From: Ophthalmolycus amberensis
Lineage: Eukaryota; Chordata; Actinopteri; Perciformes; Zoarcidae
Direction: 5' to 3'
Assembly (NCBI GenBank): GCA_024529925.1
Contig: JAFEUB010000907.1
Span: forward strand, 174,001 to 238,000
DNA length: 64,000 nt
The notes under the pieces are model-generated. The model made no database searches. It saw only the letters and a list, made by a program, of their open reading frames with translations, and had not been told where the DNA came from. Below are positions 26,169 through 38,621 of the stretch, piece by piece (the stretch's first letter is position 1; each line of letters begins with the position of its first letter). The position numbers and the translations under genes were made by a program.

Positions 26169-27842
26169 GAGCCCCACCACTAAACTAGAGTCGGGCTACT
26201 TGGGACGTGGCCAGGCAGAAGCTCTCACGCTGAGCCAAGGGACAACCACCCCTCCCCTCCCTCTTACCTTGAAACACAAACCCCACGCTACCCTCAGCGT
26301 TCAAAATGGAGGATTATCTGTTGCCTTTTGTTTTATATGCTGGTGTTTTACTTTGTTTTACAATGTTGATACCTTGATGGTAAATTTATCTTTTACTACC
26401 AGTTTACTCATGGAGTTTTGTGTTGCTTATAGATTTGAAATTACATAAAGAATCATGGGAGTTAAATTACATTGTGAAACACGAGTATCATCCAGCCCCT
26501 ATAGATTCCTTCATAATTTCAGATTTGAAAGTGTATTTTGTAAATATTGCCTGTTTTTATTTTTTTGTTTTTCTTCTCGCTTTTGCTCTCAGCCAGACAT
26601 TTCAGTTCTGTTCAGTTGGACCATAAAGTTGTAGCAAAGTTTTGGGACAAATGTATTTCAGGTTAGAGATGTTACAAGAGAAAATGTGTTTATTTACGTG
26701 TGTCTTAAGTAATCAGAAATCATTTTGTGAAGGAATGTGGTGGGAATTGAAATAGATTTGTCCCCGGCTCTGTTTAGGAACTCATCTCTCAGGCTCACAT
26801 CTAAGTGGTGTATGTTTGTGCTTTGTTATTTTGCTCCCTTTTGTAGAAGTTTTCTATGCAACAGAACAAGCCCTTTTCAATATTATACCCAGTGTTGTGA
26901 AGTTTCCACTTAGATTACAAGGATAATTCAGATTTTATTAATGTCAGTGCTCCCTTTGAGCAAGATCTTTTCTTAGGAAAATCCATGTCATCTGTACCAC
27001 ATTTCCTGCCGTCGTCGTTGTTGTTGTACAGGGCGGTGCTCTTCAAATCAACCTGCCTTATGTAAGAGTGACGCGGGTGGAGTGCCGCGGCTGCCTCTCT
27101 GGAAGAGCTGTAGTGTCACAGATGAGGAATGTTTGCCAAAGGTAGATGTCAGAAAACAACAAACTACTCTATCAGGATTGTTTGGTCAGTAACAGAAAAA
27201 TATAACCGGGAACATTAAGTACCGGTATTTGCATGCAGACGCAGACACTTAAATCAGCTGTTTTCTGTACAGTTATAAATGCTTTTATTACATTTGTCAT
27301 CTCATAATGGTGGTAAGAATAAGGTAGCATAATTGCTTTTATTAGCAAGTTATTCAACACTGGATGTTGAGTTTATTGCCGAATTCAAATTCACACAAAA
27401 ACCTTCACCTGTTTTCCTGTGTAACAGATTCTTTACAATTTATCGCACATTGTCAACTGCAAGTCATTTTTGTTTTTCATTCATCTATAAATCAGAATGT
27501 CCTTTTAGTCTGATTGTATTACTAACAAGTTTTAAGTACATTTTGGCTTAAGTCCTGTGATCTGTGGATTCATTCATTCAGTTTATGTTTCATATACATG
27601 CAAATCTTGTCAGGTGACGTCATTGTTTTGGAAACTATTCTGCATTTTTACTTTTGGTATGAATGTAGAAATCGATTGGTGTTCTGCAGCTTTGATATCA
27701 ATCTAAACGGAAACCTAAATCAGATGACATGACCCACTGTGAAGGCTGTGTACTACCATAACGTACATGAACACTTTTGGACCAAGATGTATGTTTGAAA
27801 TACAGACGTGGGTTCCATGCAGTTCATTGTTCACACTCTTTC
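26169..27842 (+). other. serinc5: serinc5 3' UTR
   Basis: The 1.67 kb AT-rich stretch between the serinc5 stop and the AATAAA at 27843 shows no coding potential on either strand and is read as a long 3' UTR. Confidence 0.65.
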
Positions 27843-27848
27843 AATAAA
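27843..27848 (+). terminator. serinc5: serinc5 poly(A) signal
   Basis: A canonical AATAAA, in the context TTTCAATAAAACAG, is the most plausible serinc5 polyadenylation signal. Cleavage would fall near 27860-27870, inside the reach of the opposing thbs4 signals. Confidence 0.6.
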
Positions 27849-27874
27849 ACAGCCATCGAACGCCATGTGGTGTC

Positions 27875-27880
27875 TTTATT
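27875..27880 (-). terminator. thbs4: Distal thbs4 poly(A) signal
   Basis: TTTATT on + is AATAAA on the minus strand, about 380 bp after the thbs4 stop. If used, the thbs4 transcript would overlap the serinc5 3' end. Confidence 0.4.
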
Positions 27881-27964
27881 TGCTGAAGATTTCTCTCATA
27901 CATATAAATAACACAATGATCTCACGTAAAAAAAAAAAGAAAAAGATTTCTTTAATGTTCAGAA

Positions 27965-27970
27965 TTTATT
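27965..27970 (-). terminator. thbs4: Proximal thbs4 poly(A) signal
   Basis: A second AATAAA on the minus strand lies about 290 bp after the thbs4 stop. It would give a shorter transcript that does not reach serinc5. Confidence 0.45.
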
Positions 27971-28257
27971 GTACTTCCAACACATTCAAAAATAGTAGAA
28001 TTGCATTTGAGATATTGCATAAACATACAACCTGCTGATTTATACAAGTGTACTGGCTTCAGTTAAACACAAGTAAAGTATATAATGCCCAATGTTACAG
28101 TTTAGCTCAAATGTCAAAGTTAAAATACCATCACCAAAACTCTCCATGTTCCCTCTCACATCATCTTATTTTCTCTAACTCGTGTCCTCTAACTCTTTGT
28201 TTGCAGCTGTCCAGCTCTGCTCCTCTGCTAAGTTGTTTCCTAATGGATCGCTCCGCT

Positions 28258-31200
28258 TCACTCTGTGTTCTGGGCATTGAGATCCTCGTAGTCAGCAGGA
28301 ATAGTATCTGTGGTGATGAGAAAGAAAAAGAAACGCTTGGGCATACTTGAAGTTTATGTAGCTGACTGCCTCTAACTTGCAGACACTCACCGTTGCAACG
28401 GTACTTTAGATTGGACCAGATTATGTTTTCCTGAGAGAAGCAGAACACGCCCAGTCTCCCGCCTCTCATACTGGTATCAATTATCACTTCTGTGTCCGCC
28501 ACCAGTTTTGAACCCTCAAAGAAGCGAGCTCTGGTTCACACAGGAGGTGAAATTAGTTAAGTCAGTCCGCACAGTATGAGAGTGTGTATGTCTCTGAGTG
28601 TTGGAGGGTGTCCTGATGTATGTACCTGATGTATCCAACCTGTGGTCTGTGCTGCAGGAACCAGCGGTAGGACACCTTGTCCTTCCAGCCGACGTTCCTG
28701 GGGTCCTTCCACAGGAGCCGGGCCTGATCAGGGGTGTCTCCTGTGTGCCAGAGGGAGTTCCTCATATACTCACCAGGACCCGTCTTTGACTTAACTACCT
28801 GGTAGTAATAAAGAGACGGATAGAATAAGAGAGGGAAAGAAGAGATGATCAACGTAAATACTCTTCCCCCAGCTGTAACTCAGGAGGCAGAGTGGGTCAT
28901 CCACGAATCACAAGGTTGGCAGATCAATCCCCAGATCCTCCTGTCAAAGTGTTCTTGGGCAAGACATTGAACATCAAATTGCACCTTGCAAGCACCTTGA
29001 ACTGTAGCTCGCTGCCACCGGTGTGTGGATGTGTATAGAAATGCAGCCATTTACCTTGAGTTGTATTCCCGGCTCAGCAACGGCTCTGAAAGGTGCAGCC
29101 TGCCAGTAGGTTTGTTCTGTCTGTTTCCACATCACCACGTAGAAGGAGGAGGAGTCCTGGTAGCCGAAGATGAAACCAGTATAGTCATCATCCGTCACCG
29201 TGTTCACGTGGAATGTTCCCTGAAAGTCAACCCCACTGAACGCTTTGTAGCCTGCAGATGTGGAGAAGAAGGACACGATATATGTGAGGCAAAGGCTGAC
29301 AAAAAAAAAACACTGAAGAAGATGAGGATGAGACAGCAGGAAAGTATTCTGTGCTTACCGACTGCAAGGCCAGGGTCAGAGTTCATGGTCTGAACTATCT
29401 CCATGCCCTGTCAGGACAAATCAGAGTAGCTTCACTTTATTTGTCCTACTACGGGATTCATTACATATGTTGTTGAATTCTAACTAAAATAATAATAGTT
29501 TTAACTAAATTGTACTACCAGTACAGTACTATACTCATTTTCTAAAGAATATGGACGGAACAGGTATGAGCTTTATACAAAGACTTGTAATGTTACTGTG
29601 ACAGAGGCTGACTAGGAAAGGGGGTTGAACTTTGGCTGTTGTTTACCTGATTCAGGACCACCCAGTTGGGGTCAATCTGAGAGTCCCCCTCTGGATCCAG
29701 CACTACGGTCTGATAGGCTCTGAAGTCGGTCAGGGTGATTTCAGCGTTCTCTGGGCAGTGGTCAATTATGTCAATGATGTTGTCTTTGTCAAAATCTCCT
29801 TCGCATGCGTCTCCAACATTGTTATCTGAAATACAAGGATGCAGCTTAGTAGGGACCACATAGCACAAACACATACTGTACACATGCATGTACGCACCAA
29901 GGAAAAAACATGACGTGATACTAACTATCTGTGTTCTTTTGGTCGGGGTTGGGGACTAGTCTGCAGTTGTCGTCATCGTCCTAGTATGCCGTCGTTGTCG
30001 TCGTCATCGTCGCATTCATCTCCCTATCAAGATAAAAACGCACATTTGGAGCAGGGTAAACACAGAGCCACCTATATGTCAGAATGCATGAGAGGAATTA
30101 ATGAAATATGATTAATCTAATGAATGAAGTAAAGTATGAATAAGGAGATAAAAACCATTCCATCCTTGTCAGTGTCCAGCTGAGAGGAGTTGATGATTGT
30201 GGGACAGTTGTCTTTTGTGTTCTGGTGGCCATCACCATCACTGACAAAGAGGAGGTAGGTCAAAACATGACATCTGTATACATTCATATACCACTGGTCA
30301 TGACAGAGGGCTCTACCTGTCTATGTTGTCGTCACAGGTATCTCCAACAAGGTCATCATCTGAGTCAGACTGCAGGTAGACGAAACAAACACGGTTGGTC
30401 AGAGTAGCAACAGCAGAGACTTTTTTTAGGATGTTTGGTTTGTTACCTGGTTAGGGTTGGCAACATCAGGACAGCTGTCACAGGCATCTCCCACCCCATC
30501 GTTGTCTCTGTCTTTCTGGTCTACATTGGGGACACGCTGGCAGTTGTCGAGGATATTCTTATAGCCTGCAAACATCAACAACTCAGGCCTTTTTATTTCT
30601 GCGTCATGTGTAAAAACGTTGACAGGAAAATCAAAAAAGCCTGACAGAACACAGTCTGCAGACACGGTCTGTCAAATGCATGACCAGATGGCAGTGTTCG
30701 TTGAAGAAGAAGGTGAAATTGTTTCCAGTGGCCTTCAATGCCTGGCGGAGGCTTACTGTGGAAAAATGCTTTTAGAGAGGAGACAGACATGACCAAGTGC
30801 TTAGCAATCCAGCCTTAAAGTTAAAGACATAACCAAATGATCAAGAGGTTGGAGCTCTGCCAAAAGGAACGAACATCTACAAACAGAGTCCCAACATGCA
30901 ACATGCGTAAGCATGCAAAGGTAAACATGTGAGCACACACAAAGACCAGAAGTTAAAACTGTGTTTCTAAAGGAACAAATGAGAGGTGCTTGAAAAGGGC
31001 AATCAAGTGAAGTATGTGAGAGGGTTTTACGCCTACGATTCCAGTTGGAACATTTTAACATTTAACACTGTTTTCTACTGGTGTTTTTAGTCTTCCAGGC
31101 TTGAGTTGTTTCCATGAAAGCCAATGATCTAACTGGTAGAGGATGTCAATTGGAAACAGACACAACCAGGGAGATGTTTTGAACAGATAAAGTGCTGCCA

Positions 31201-34200
31201 GTCCAGTGAAAGCAACAAAAATGCCCACACTTTCCACCAAACAGGATGGCAAAGGTTGTATTCTTGTCTAGACAGTCTGGTCCCGACAGGCTGTGGTTTG
31301 GATAGCCCTCACAGACATGGTAGTTGTTGCATGTGATTATCAGTCACTTGGTTTCACAATGTGTTCCTCCATATATTACCTCTAATTGATGCAATAAAAG
31401 CATTAATGGCGCAGTTACTACACCTCCCACAGTAATGACCATCCAACCTTTTCATTCAATGTGACCATTAACAAAAAATTGCCCCTCCAATTACACCCAG
31501 TGACGTACAGCAATCACAAAACTATGTGACAATAATAATAATTTGACTGTTATATAATAACAAACACACTTACCGTCCCCGTCCATATCATCATCGCATT
31601 CATCTCCCAGCCCGTCCTGATCGGTGTCCCTCTGTGAGGGATTTTCAACTGTTCTGCAGTTGTCACAGGCGTCGCCAAGAAGATCCTTATCGCTGTTCCT
31701 TTGGTCCACGTTAGGTACGAGCCAGCAGTTGTCCTAGCACAGAAAAAAAGTGTTTACTGTACAGTGCAGGGGCTCAAGTGAGTGAGTTAAATTCCTGTTC
31801 ATTCAAATGTTAGAGCCCATCAACATTTGTCTGCTGGTCCTGTGGAACAAAGTTACCTACATCTACGTTAATAATGCCATCACTGTCTGCATCGTCATCA
31901 CAGGAGTCACCCCACCCGTCCCTGTCTGCATCCTCTTGGCCAGAGTTTGGCACAAAGACACAGTTATCCTGGAGAAAACACAGCAAAACACACACAGCAT
32001 TAATGTATGATACTAGCATGAAATAAATGCAAAAAAAAGGGTAGGGGGTATACCTGCTTACAGTTGCTTTCTCTGCACTGGAGCTTATTGTCAGGATATG
32101 CGTCAATATCTGTGTCCTTTCCACACACATAGCCATTACCTGCCCAACCAACTCCACACTAACACACACACAAGAAGAAAAAGTCATGTTATGACGTTTT
32201 ATGTAGATGATGTAATGAGGAAGAGCACAATCTTTAGTGATTCACACTCATGACCCAGTGGTACGTATACAGCCGAATATGACTTCAGTATTTTCTAAAT
32301 CCTTACCACACAGCTAATGCTGCCGTCTCTCTCCACGACACACTCGCCATTGGTGTCACAGGGGCTGGGTTGACCGTTGGGGCAAAGCCTGGTACCATGG
32401 CAGCCTCCCACCTGGTCACCTGTGAAGCCAGTTTTACACTCTCCGCAGCGGAAGGAGCCCTGGTGAGGACAATACTGAGTCAAAAACCAGTCCTCCTGCT
32501 AAGAGAGTGTGACAATAACCATACTCTAGTTACAGTGGCCTCACTATAGTGTTGTGGCAGTGCGAGTTGGCAGTGCAACCTCCATTCTTTGGCGGGCCCA
32601 GACACTCATCTATATCGTCACACACCTGGAAAGAACAGGTAGAAGATAGAATTCACATTCTGCCAACGGGCACAGATATATCCAACAGTAGGAATGTTTT
32701 TGTGTGCAGTGTAGTAATAGTGTTTGTTGTACCTGTTTGTGGGACTTAGCATAGGACACTCCCACTCCAGTTATCTCTGGTCCGCTGTATCCCAGAGGGC
32801 ATTTCTCACAGCGAAAACCAGGAGCAGTGTTTACACAGCGGACACCAGGGTAACATGGATTAAACTGGCACTAAGAGATACAAAATAAACACGGTCAAAT
32901 GATAATTACTGCTAGTCTTACTGGTTGCAGAGTCGGATACCAGGAAACAAATAATACATACCTCATCCACATCGTCACAGTGCACCCCATCTCCTGTATA
33001 TCCATCAGGACAGGGGGCACAGTGAAAACCCCCAGACTCTGAACGGATGCACATGTTCTGTCTGAAACAGGTGCCAGGTGGGCACTGAGTCAGAGGCCGG
33101 GGCTGCATGACAAACTGCGGCGGACTTGGAGCCGGACCTGTGTTGGTTGGATTACCCCCGAGACCTGTGGGCACACATAGCCAGATATGAAAGCACCTTG
33201 TTGAAATGTCACTTTGTCAGTATCTAAATACTCTCTACAGTACATGATCATGATTTTTGTACTGCTTACCACAGGCAAGACACTCTGCGATAGTATTCCT
33301 CAGAAAGGTTGTCTCCTTAATCTTAAAGAAACACAGTGAAGAAGTGTTAGTCGGGACAAACTATTTTGGGTAATAGTGTTATTACTTTACAGCTTATATC
33401 ACTGGAGGCAAATCACAATCTTATGTCAATACCTATTGAAAATCTGAATGAGACTAAAATGTGTGTCTGCTAAGGCAAGCTCTGGTGATCTGTTTCTCTC
33501 AATGTGCAAGATAAGTCTGAGATGTTGAACTATATAACAAGTACTTTATTGCCTCAGCCTCCCTGTTTGATGCCTTATCTCTTTACAAATCCTCTGCTTT
33601 AAATTAACCTCTAATATCATCCACGTCTATCTGCTGCGTGGGTGAATTTTTTCTTTTACTCAGCTGTCTGTTGCAGAGGTTATACATAAAGTCTTGCAAC
33701 AAGAGACCGCCAGCAGGTCCTCACAGTCTGGATTCTCCCTTTTCATAACAAATTGCTGATTTTATTGCAAAACCAATCTTATCCTGAGGAAAAATTAATT
33801 TCCAAATGGTTGTGAATCAGCCTACATTCTTCCACTTTTAAAGTAGGTAACTACTCTAAACAACCAGGGACCTGTCCACATTACTACCCAACGTTTTCCA
33901 AGAAAGGTTTCTTCTATTTTATCCATTTAATTTAATCTCAGAATCAACCTGGTCTTAAAAAAGGAACAGGTGGCAAACAACACATTATTGGACTGTTTAT
34001 AGACCTCTATGTTGAAATACTTTGGTACTTTGATTTATTTTTCCAAATCATCTTGAACAATTTTTAATTGTTGTGTTTTCTCTTTCCATCTAGTTACCCA
34101 TGTGAGACACACAAGTCTGGGACTCATAGCTGGGATACCTGCTTGTGGAGCAGCTCCTTCATCTCAGATAGCATGCTCTTCAGCTCCTCCATGGTGGCCT

Positions 34201-35510
34201 GGTCGTGTGCCGTCCTGCCTCCCTGGATGCCTGAATGAATTCCACCAATCAGAATTAGAGTATTAGATACACATCCCGCATCTAGCCGGTTTAAGTTCGA
34301 ATGACGAAGTGATGTCAGACAGTCGGTTGCACACTGTTCTCACTCAGCAGCGGCAGAGATTCACGATGATCCACGCTGCAGTCCTGCAGAGTTGCCACAT
34401 TGTCTATGGTGTCCTCTATCACCAGCTTCAAGTCTGTCAGTTCATCCTTGCAAAGAAAGGAACAGACTGCATGATATACATGTGGCATGTCTAGTTATTG
34501 CACTGCTCTAACAGTATTTATACAGTAATATTGGGGCTTTACAAATGTTTTATGCAGCCTATATCTCTGCCAACAAATATGAAATTACTCTCAACTGTAA
34601 GCCTCTTATTCACCTGTGCACTCGACTGCAGGGTCCTGAGTGCCACCTTGTTGGGACCAGGGGGGAGTGACCCAAATGCAGCGGGCAGATCATCCAAACT
34701 GTGCGCCAGTCTGCAGTCTACATAGATGTTGAGGCGAGGTGGGCCGCCCTGTAGACCTCTGGCATGTAGCATCACATGGTGATCTCGGCCATCTGCCAGG
34801 GAAGCGTGGTTGAAACTGGTTGTGACAAATCGTCCGTCAGTCTTCTGGTAACGAATGGTCACTAGAGATGGAGAGAAGCGAGAATAAAAGACAGGAAGGC
34901 AGTGAAAGGCAGTGAAAGGCAGCAGGAGAACACAAGTTAAAACAGATAGCTGATAATGCAGTCTGTATAACACCCGTATGTGTTTTAATAGAATAATTCA
35001 CCCTTGCTCAGTTTGGCCTGCACGCTGACCTCCAGGTACTTGGTGTTGTCTTTGGGGTTGATGACACTGTAGAGAGAGGTGGGGGCCTTGCTGTGGAGCC
35101 TGAAGGAAGAGAGGAGGAACGCCTCATCTCGCCCTTTGTTCTTCAGGCTTCCTTGGAGCAAGTCTGGCAGGCAGTCTGGAGACACCAGCAGGTCATAGAC
35201 TAACACAGGAGAGCATTGTTAAAAACCTGCATTATACGGTTGTTAACAGATTGAATCATAATTGTGACAGAGAAAAGTCACAGTTTAACACAGACAGTAA
35301 GGGTAACACACAATAGAGTCAGTCAATAGCGTGCAAGGAACTTAGGAAATATTCACATACCAACTGAAAGCACTTAATCTGGTACACTGGTGGTGCTGGG
35401 TTTCTTTTTTGTCACTATTAAGTTTTCAGTGTGTGTCGGCTATGGATCACAGTGTACTACGGATTGCTACTGCTGAGTCAGTTGTTGTACTTTATTATGT
35501 GTGACAGTAT

Positions 35511-35563
<53 letters not shown>

Positions 35564-36207
35564 TGTGTAAGTGCACATTCATGTTTGTGTCCTGCTGTGT
35601 TTTATAGAGAGGTAGACTGGAGCTGCAGAAAGGAGCAGCAATAAACTCTTTCCACTGGAACAAACCCACTGCCTCACGCCCACACTCTCTACACACTCAC
35701 GCGCAAAGACACGTACACACATATACACATACACAAAAACACTTGCACACAGCCGTTAGTTAAATTCAAGAATAATGCAAAGTGACAGGGAAATTATGTG
35801 GAAACATTTGCGTGTGGATTCCGGGCAAATCAAAGTTTTGCACATGCACTTTCTCAGATGGCAGTTAGTGTTGCTTTACCATCTAAAACTGATTTACTCA
35901 TTTAGGTCAGACTGTTACGAGATCCTGGATGGCAAATTCTACTAACCACAAAAAAAGGCAAAGAAATTAGGATAATTACTCTTGTTATTTGCAGGCTTGC
36001 TGAAGATTAGAAGTTTTAAGACCAGACAACAGATTGTTAGGAAAAGACAGTCAGTTGAAGTGTGCTGATCTACAGACACAAAAATGATTTTTTCCAAAGG
36101 GGCATAGATGGTGAAGAGTACTTACTAATGCCTTGAGCCGTGACAGTGAGCACCAGCTGTTGCAGCACCAGAGACAGAGCCGCTGCTCTGGCCCACACAT
36201 CCATCAT
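28258..36207 (-). CDS. thbs4: Thrombospondin 4
   Basis: A secreted pentameric matrix glycoprotein of tendon, muscle and nerve that binds calcium, collagens and integrins. Coding exons (5' to 3'): 36126-36207, 35002-35199, 34614-34861, 34344-34446, 34139-34230, 33270-33321, 32962-33164, 32733-32870, 32545-32625, 32307-32459, 32054-32158, 31861-31968, 31574-31733, 30447-30565, 30317-30369, 30156-30240, 29926-30023, 29647-29825, 29359-29407, 29055-29251, 28626-28798, 28391-28530, 28258-28307. These make 954 residues (human 961) if one extra base in exon 17 is ignored. Order: signal peptide (1-25), N-terminal domain, short coiled coil ending in the inter-chain CxxC (ECLACG, about 255), four EGF modules (270-475), Asp-rich type 3 calcium repeats (480-700), lectin-like C-terminal domain (RWFLQHRPQVGYIR, ENIIWSNLKYRCN). 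Exon 17 carries a frame break. The a/b paralogue was not resolved. Confidence 0.96.
28874..29043 (+). mobile_element. tRNA-derived SINE fragment
   Basis: An A-box-like CTCAGGAGGCAGAGTGGGT and a B-box-like GGTTGGCAGATCAATCCC form a tRNA-like head. It is followed by TGTTCTTGGGCAAGACATTGAAC, a phrase I know from common fish SINEs, and by a GTGTGTGGATGTGTATAGAA-like tail. It lies in a thbs4 intron, in the opposite orientation, and ends about 12 bp from exon 29055-29251. Confidence 0.75.
29926..30023 (-). other. thbs4: thbs4 exon 17 with a one-base frame break
   Basis: This exon encodes GDECDDDDDNDGI and then, one base out of frame, DDDNCRLVPNPDQKNTD, both strongly conserved in thrombospondins. 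It is 98 nt long, but phase 0 in and phase 1 out require 3n+1. An extra base lies near 29978-29984, and reading through gives a TGA within two codons. Both splice sites fit. Confidence 0.88.
35514..35568. repeat. (GT)n microsatellite in thbs4 intron 1
   Basis: A nearly pure GT run of about 50 bases lies between thbs4 exons 1 and 2. It is a simple repeat that is likely length-polymorphic. Confidence 0.97.
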
Positions 36208-36848
36208 TTAGTGCTGCAGTATGAGACACACCTCAGCAGAAGCAGTGTTCCTGAAGAAATAATTGAGTTTCCACTTGTGGATCAGTAAGCCTATCACAGA
36301 TCAAATCGCCTCTTTTAACACAGAATGAAGAAAGTCCAGATGTTGAAGCCAAATCTCAGCAGAGGTGAGATGGTTTTGTGGACACAGGCACAGCTTTTAA
36401 AGCAAAGGGGAGTGTCCTTGCACTCTATTGCGAAAGTGGCACAGTGTAGGAACAATTTTAATAGTTTGAGGGAGTGTCCCTTTGCTATAGTTTCATCAAT
36501 GATAAATCATATATAGTCACTATGGTGTAAAAGCTGGAGCATTTATTACTACATGCACATTTAAAAAATAAACAAGGAATTATACATTGTTTTATTCTTA
36601 AAAGGATTGTCAGAGTACAACATTACTTTTACTTGAGATCACCTCATATATTTGAATTTTATTTGTTTATGTGGTTATTTCCTTGACTTCAATTTGACCT
36701 GCTTTATCGGAGCGTATTTCTCTTCTCCACATCTTACTTAATTATAAATTAACTTATTTATTTTATTTTGCACTTGCACCTCCATGTGGTTGTGTAGTGG
36801 GCCCAGTGCTGCTTGATGTGCTCTCACTTTTGTCTGCATAAGGGCATA
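36208..36848. other. thbs4: thbs4 5' UTR and upstream region
   Basis: The start codon at 36207 (minus) is followed at once by a second in-frame ATG. No TATA box or other clear promoter motif was placed. No other gene is seen here. The AT-rich intergenic part begins at about 36500. Confidence 0.45.
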
Positions 36849-37310
36849 AATGGATTTCTTTTTTTTGTAAATTGTGTTTATTCTCAAAAGCAGAGTACAC
36901 AGTTATACATTGCACATGTCATTTTTCATTCCCCCCCCCCCCCCCCCCCCCCCTCCCAACATTCCCCCAACACAGAACAAATCGCACTGCTTCAATCGTC
37001 AAAAAGCACATCACAGCATTAGTAGCTCAAGTATACACAAAAGTAAAAATGGTGTAGGAGGGTAGTACAGACAAACAGAAACCAGTAATGAGTTTCTGGA
37101 AATTGGAAGTTATTGCTATTCTTAATTCCTACAACAACGTCACGATAACTAAATAAAAAAATAAAATAAAATAAAGTCGGTCAAGGCCACAGAAATGGTT
37201 TATGAGTCTAATGAGAGAGTCTTCAATTTATCAAAGTATCGTATGATCGGACCCCAAGTAGATTCGAATTTCTCAGGCTGTCGCCGCAGCGAGAACATGA
37301 ATGGATTTCT
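36849..37310 (-). mobile_element. 5'-truncated L1-type LINE, 3' end only
   Basis: Identical 11-bp repeats AATGGATTTCT at 36849-36859 and 37300-37310 flank a block whose minus strand ends in a short poly(A) (T run at 36859-36866 on +). The minus strand first reads FSLRRQPEKFESTWGPII, then RYFDKLKTLSLDS and a stop. I take this as the C-terminus of a fish L1 ORF2. A 3' UTR follows with a G-rich tract (C run 36931-36953 on +). Truncation, poly(A) and target duplication together show target-primed reverse transcription. The copy is inactive. Confidence 0.8.
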
Positions 37311-38589
37311 GACAATTTTTTAAATGTATTATTCTGTAAATCTTTTAATCTAGAAAGCACTTTGTATTTACGCTTCAATCTGCTGTATAAATAAAATAAA
37401 TAAAATAATGTAATATATGTAATGTAATACTTTATGAACTAAATGTGAGCATTTTTATGCATTTATAACCCTATTTTATTTAGAGTCATGATAACGTTTT
37501 TATTCCTTGAGTCTTTATGTTAACTATCTTTTGGGGATTAATAATATAATAGCATAAAAAGTACTCTAAATCAGCTTGTACACAGTCAGCCAACTCAGAC
37601 AAATGTCTGAAATGGATTGTACCTCATGGTCTTCAAGGAGGAAAACTTGATTCCAGCTGGACAATGTTTTTAACAAACATCATAAACCTGTCTCATGTGT
37701 ATTTGATCTCCTAGCTCATCTCCAGCAAGCCAGTTAAATTGAATAACTGTATACCAGATGTTTTCAATTTATATTTAATTTAAATTTAATTTAATCTAAA
37801 TTGTTCTACATGCCTCTGTAAACCTTTTCTAAATTCCATCTGTAGGAGAATGTGGGAAGGGAAGGACAAAGAGGGCTGTACTCGGGACCCTGGAAACATT
37901 TCATGACTGATGTCTGGTACTCGTCTTAAAACTTTCTCTTCAAACCTCAAGTACATTTCAACATCTCAGCTGCTGCTCTGAGCCAAGGAGAGACATTTAC
38001 CATCCCACAGAGCATCATCAACGTGCATCCGTTTGTGTCTGGCTGTCTGGACCAAACACCTGGCAGCCTTCAACAGTCCGACTCTCAGTCCATCATGCTA
38101 TTGTTACTGAAAATAAGAAAATAGACTACATTCTGAAAGGGCACAATTTCCCCATGAATATAGAGTTCATAATTGACTTTGCTTGGCAAAACAGTCTCAC
38201 CACAAGGTCTATTAGGAGCTGTTCTGCAGTTTTCTATCGAGTGCTGCCCAGTTGTCGTGAATTTCTCGAGTCTAAATTCGTCATTGATGTTATTACAGGT
38301 TCTCGTCCATGTTGTATTATGTTGACAAATTCTTCCTCGTTATGTTTACTTGTTTTGTGCCCCCTCTCATAAGGTGCATCATGCTGAGTTGTTGCTAGTT
38401 CCTCATCATTACTTACCATTTTATGACCCTTTAAGTGAAGCACGTAGTCATCCTAACAAACTGAGAATAAAACATTACAGTTTAATAACATAAGCCAGAG
38501 ACAGATTTCTGAAAAAAAAGCATACATGTCATCTTAGCACTTGACATCCACCACCTGTTTAATTTCTTCACCTACGATATGACACCTAG
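37311..38589. other. Intergenic, thbs4 to mtx3
   Basis: AT-rich sequence between two divergent genes. Apart from short A/T repeats (for example near 37390-37430 and 37770-37800), no gene, RNA or transposon was recognised. Regulatory elements for either gene could lie here but cannot be pointed to, except the CRE next to mtx3. Confidence 0.5.
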
Positions 38590-38597
38590 TGACGTCA
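38590..38597. promoter_or_regulatory. mtx3: Perfect CRE palindrome next to mtx3 start
   Basis: TGACGTCA, the full CREB/ATF site, ends 24 bp before the mtx3 ATG. Such sites are typical of proximal promoters of housekeeping and mitochondrial genes. Function is inferred from position and motif alone. Two more copies occur in the window (in the first hAT element at 4915 and in the serinc5 3' UTR at 27615), so chance is not negligible. Confidence 0.45.
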
Positions 38598-38621
38598 CCA
38601 GCTCCTTCTATGAATCAAAAC

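Noticed and set aside
28874..28932. tRNA gene
   Set aside because: The A and B boxes belong to a degenerate SINE head. The tRNA arms do not pair and a SINE body follows.
29926..30023. Hidden intron to explain the thbs4 frame break
   Set aside because: No GT..AG pair in the exon restores frame while keeping the conserved residues, and the needed change is one base.
36931..36953. C tract as an independent regulatory element
   Set aside because: It is the G-rich 3' UTR tract of the L1 fragment in minus orientation.
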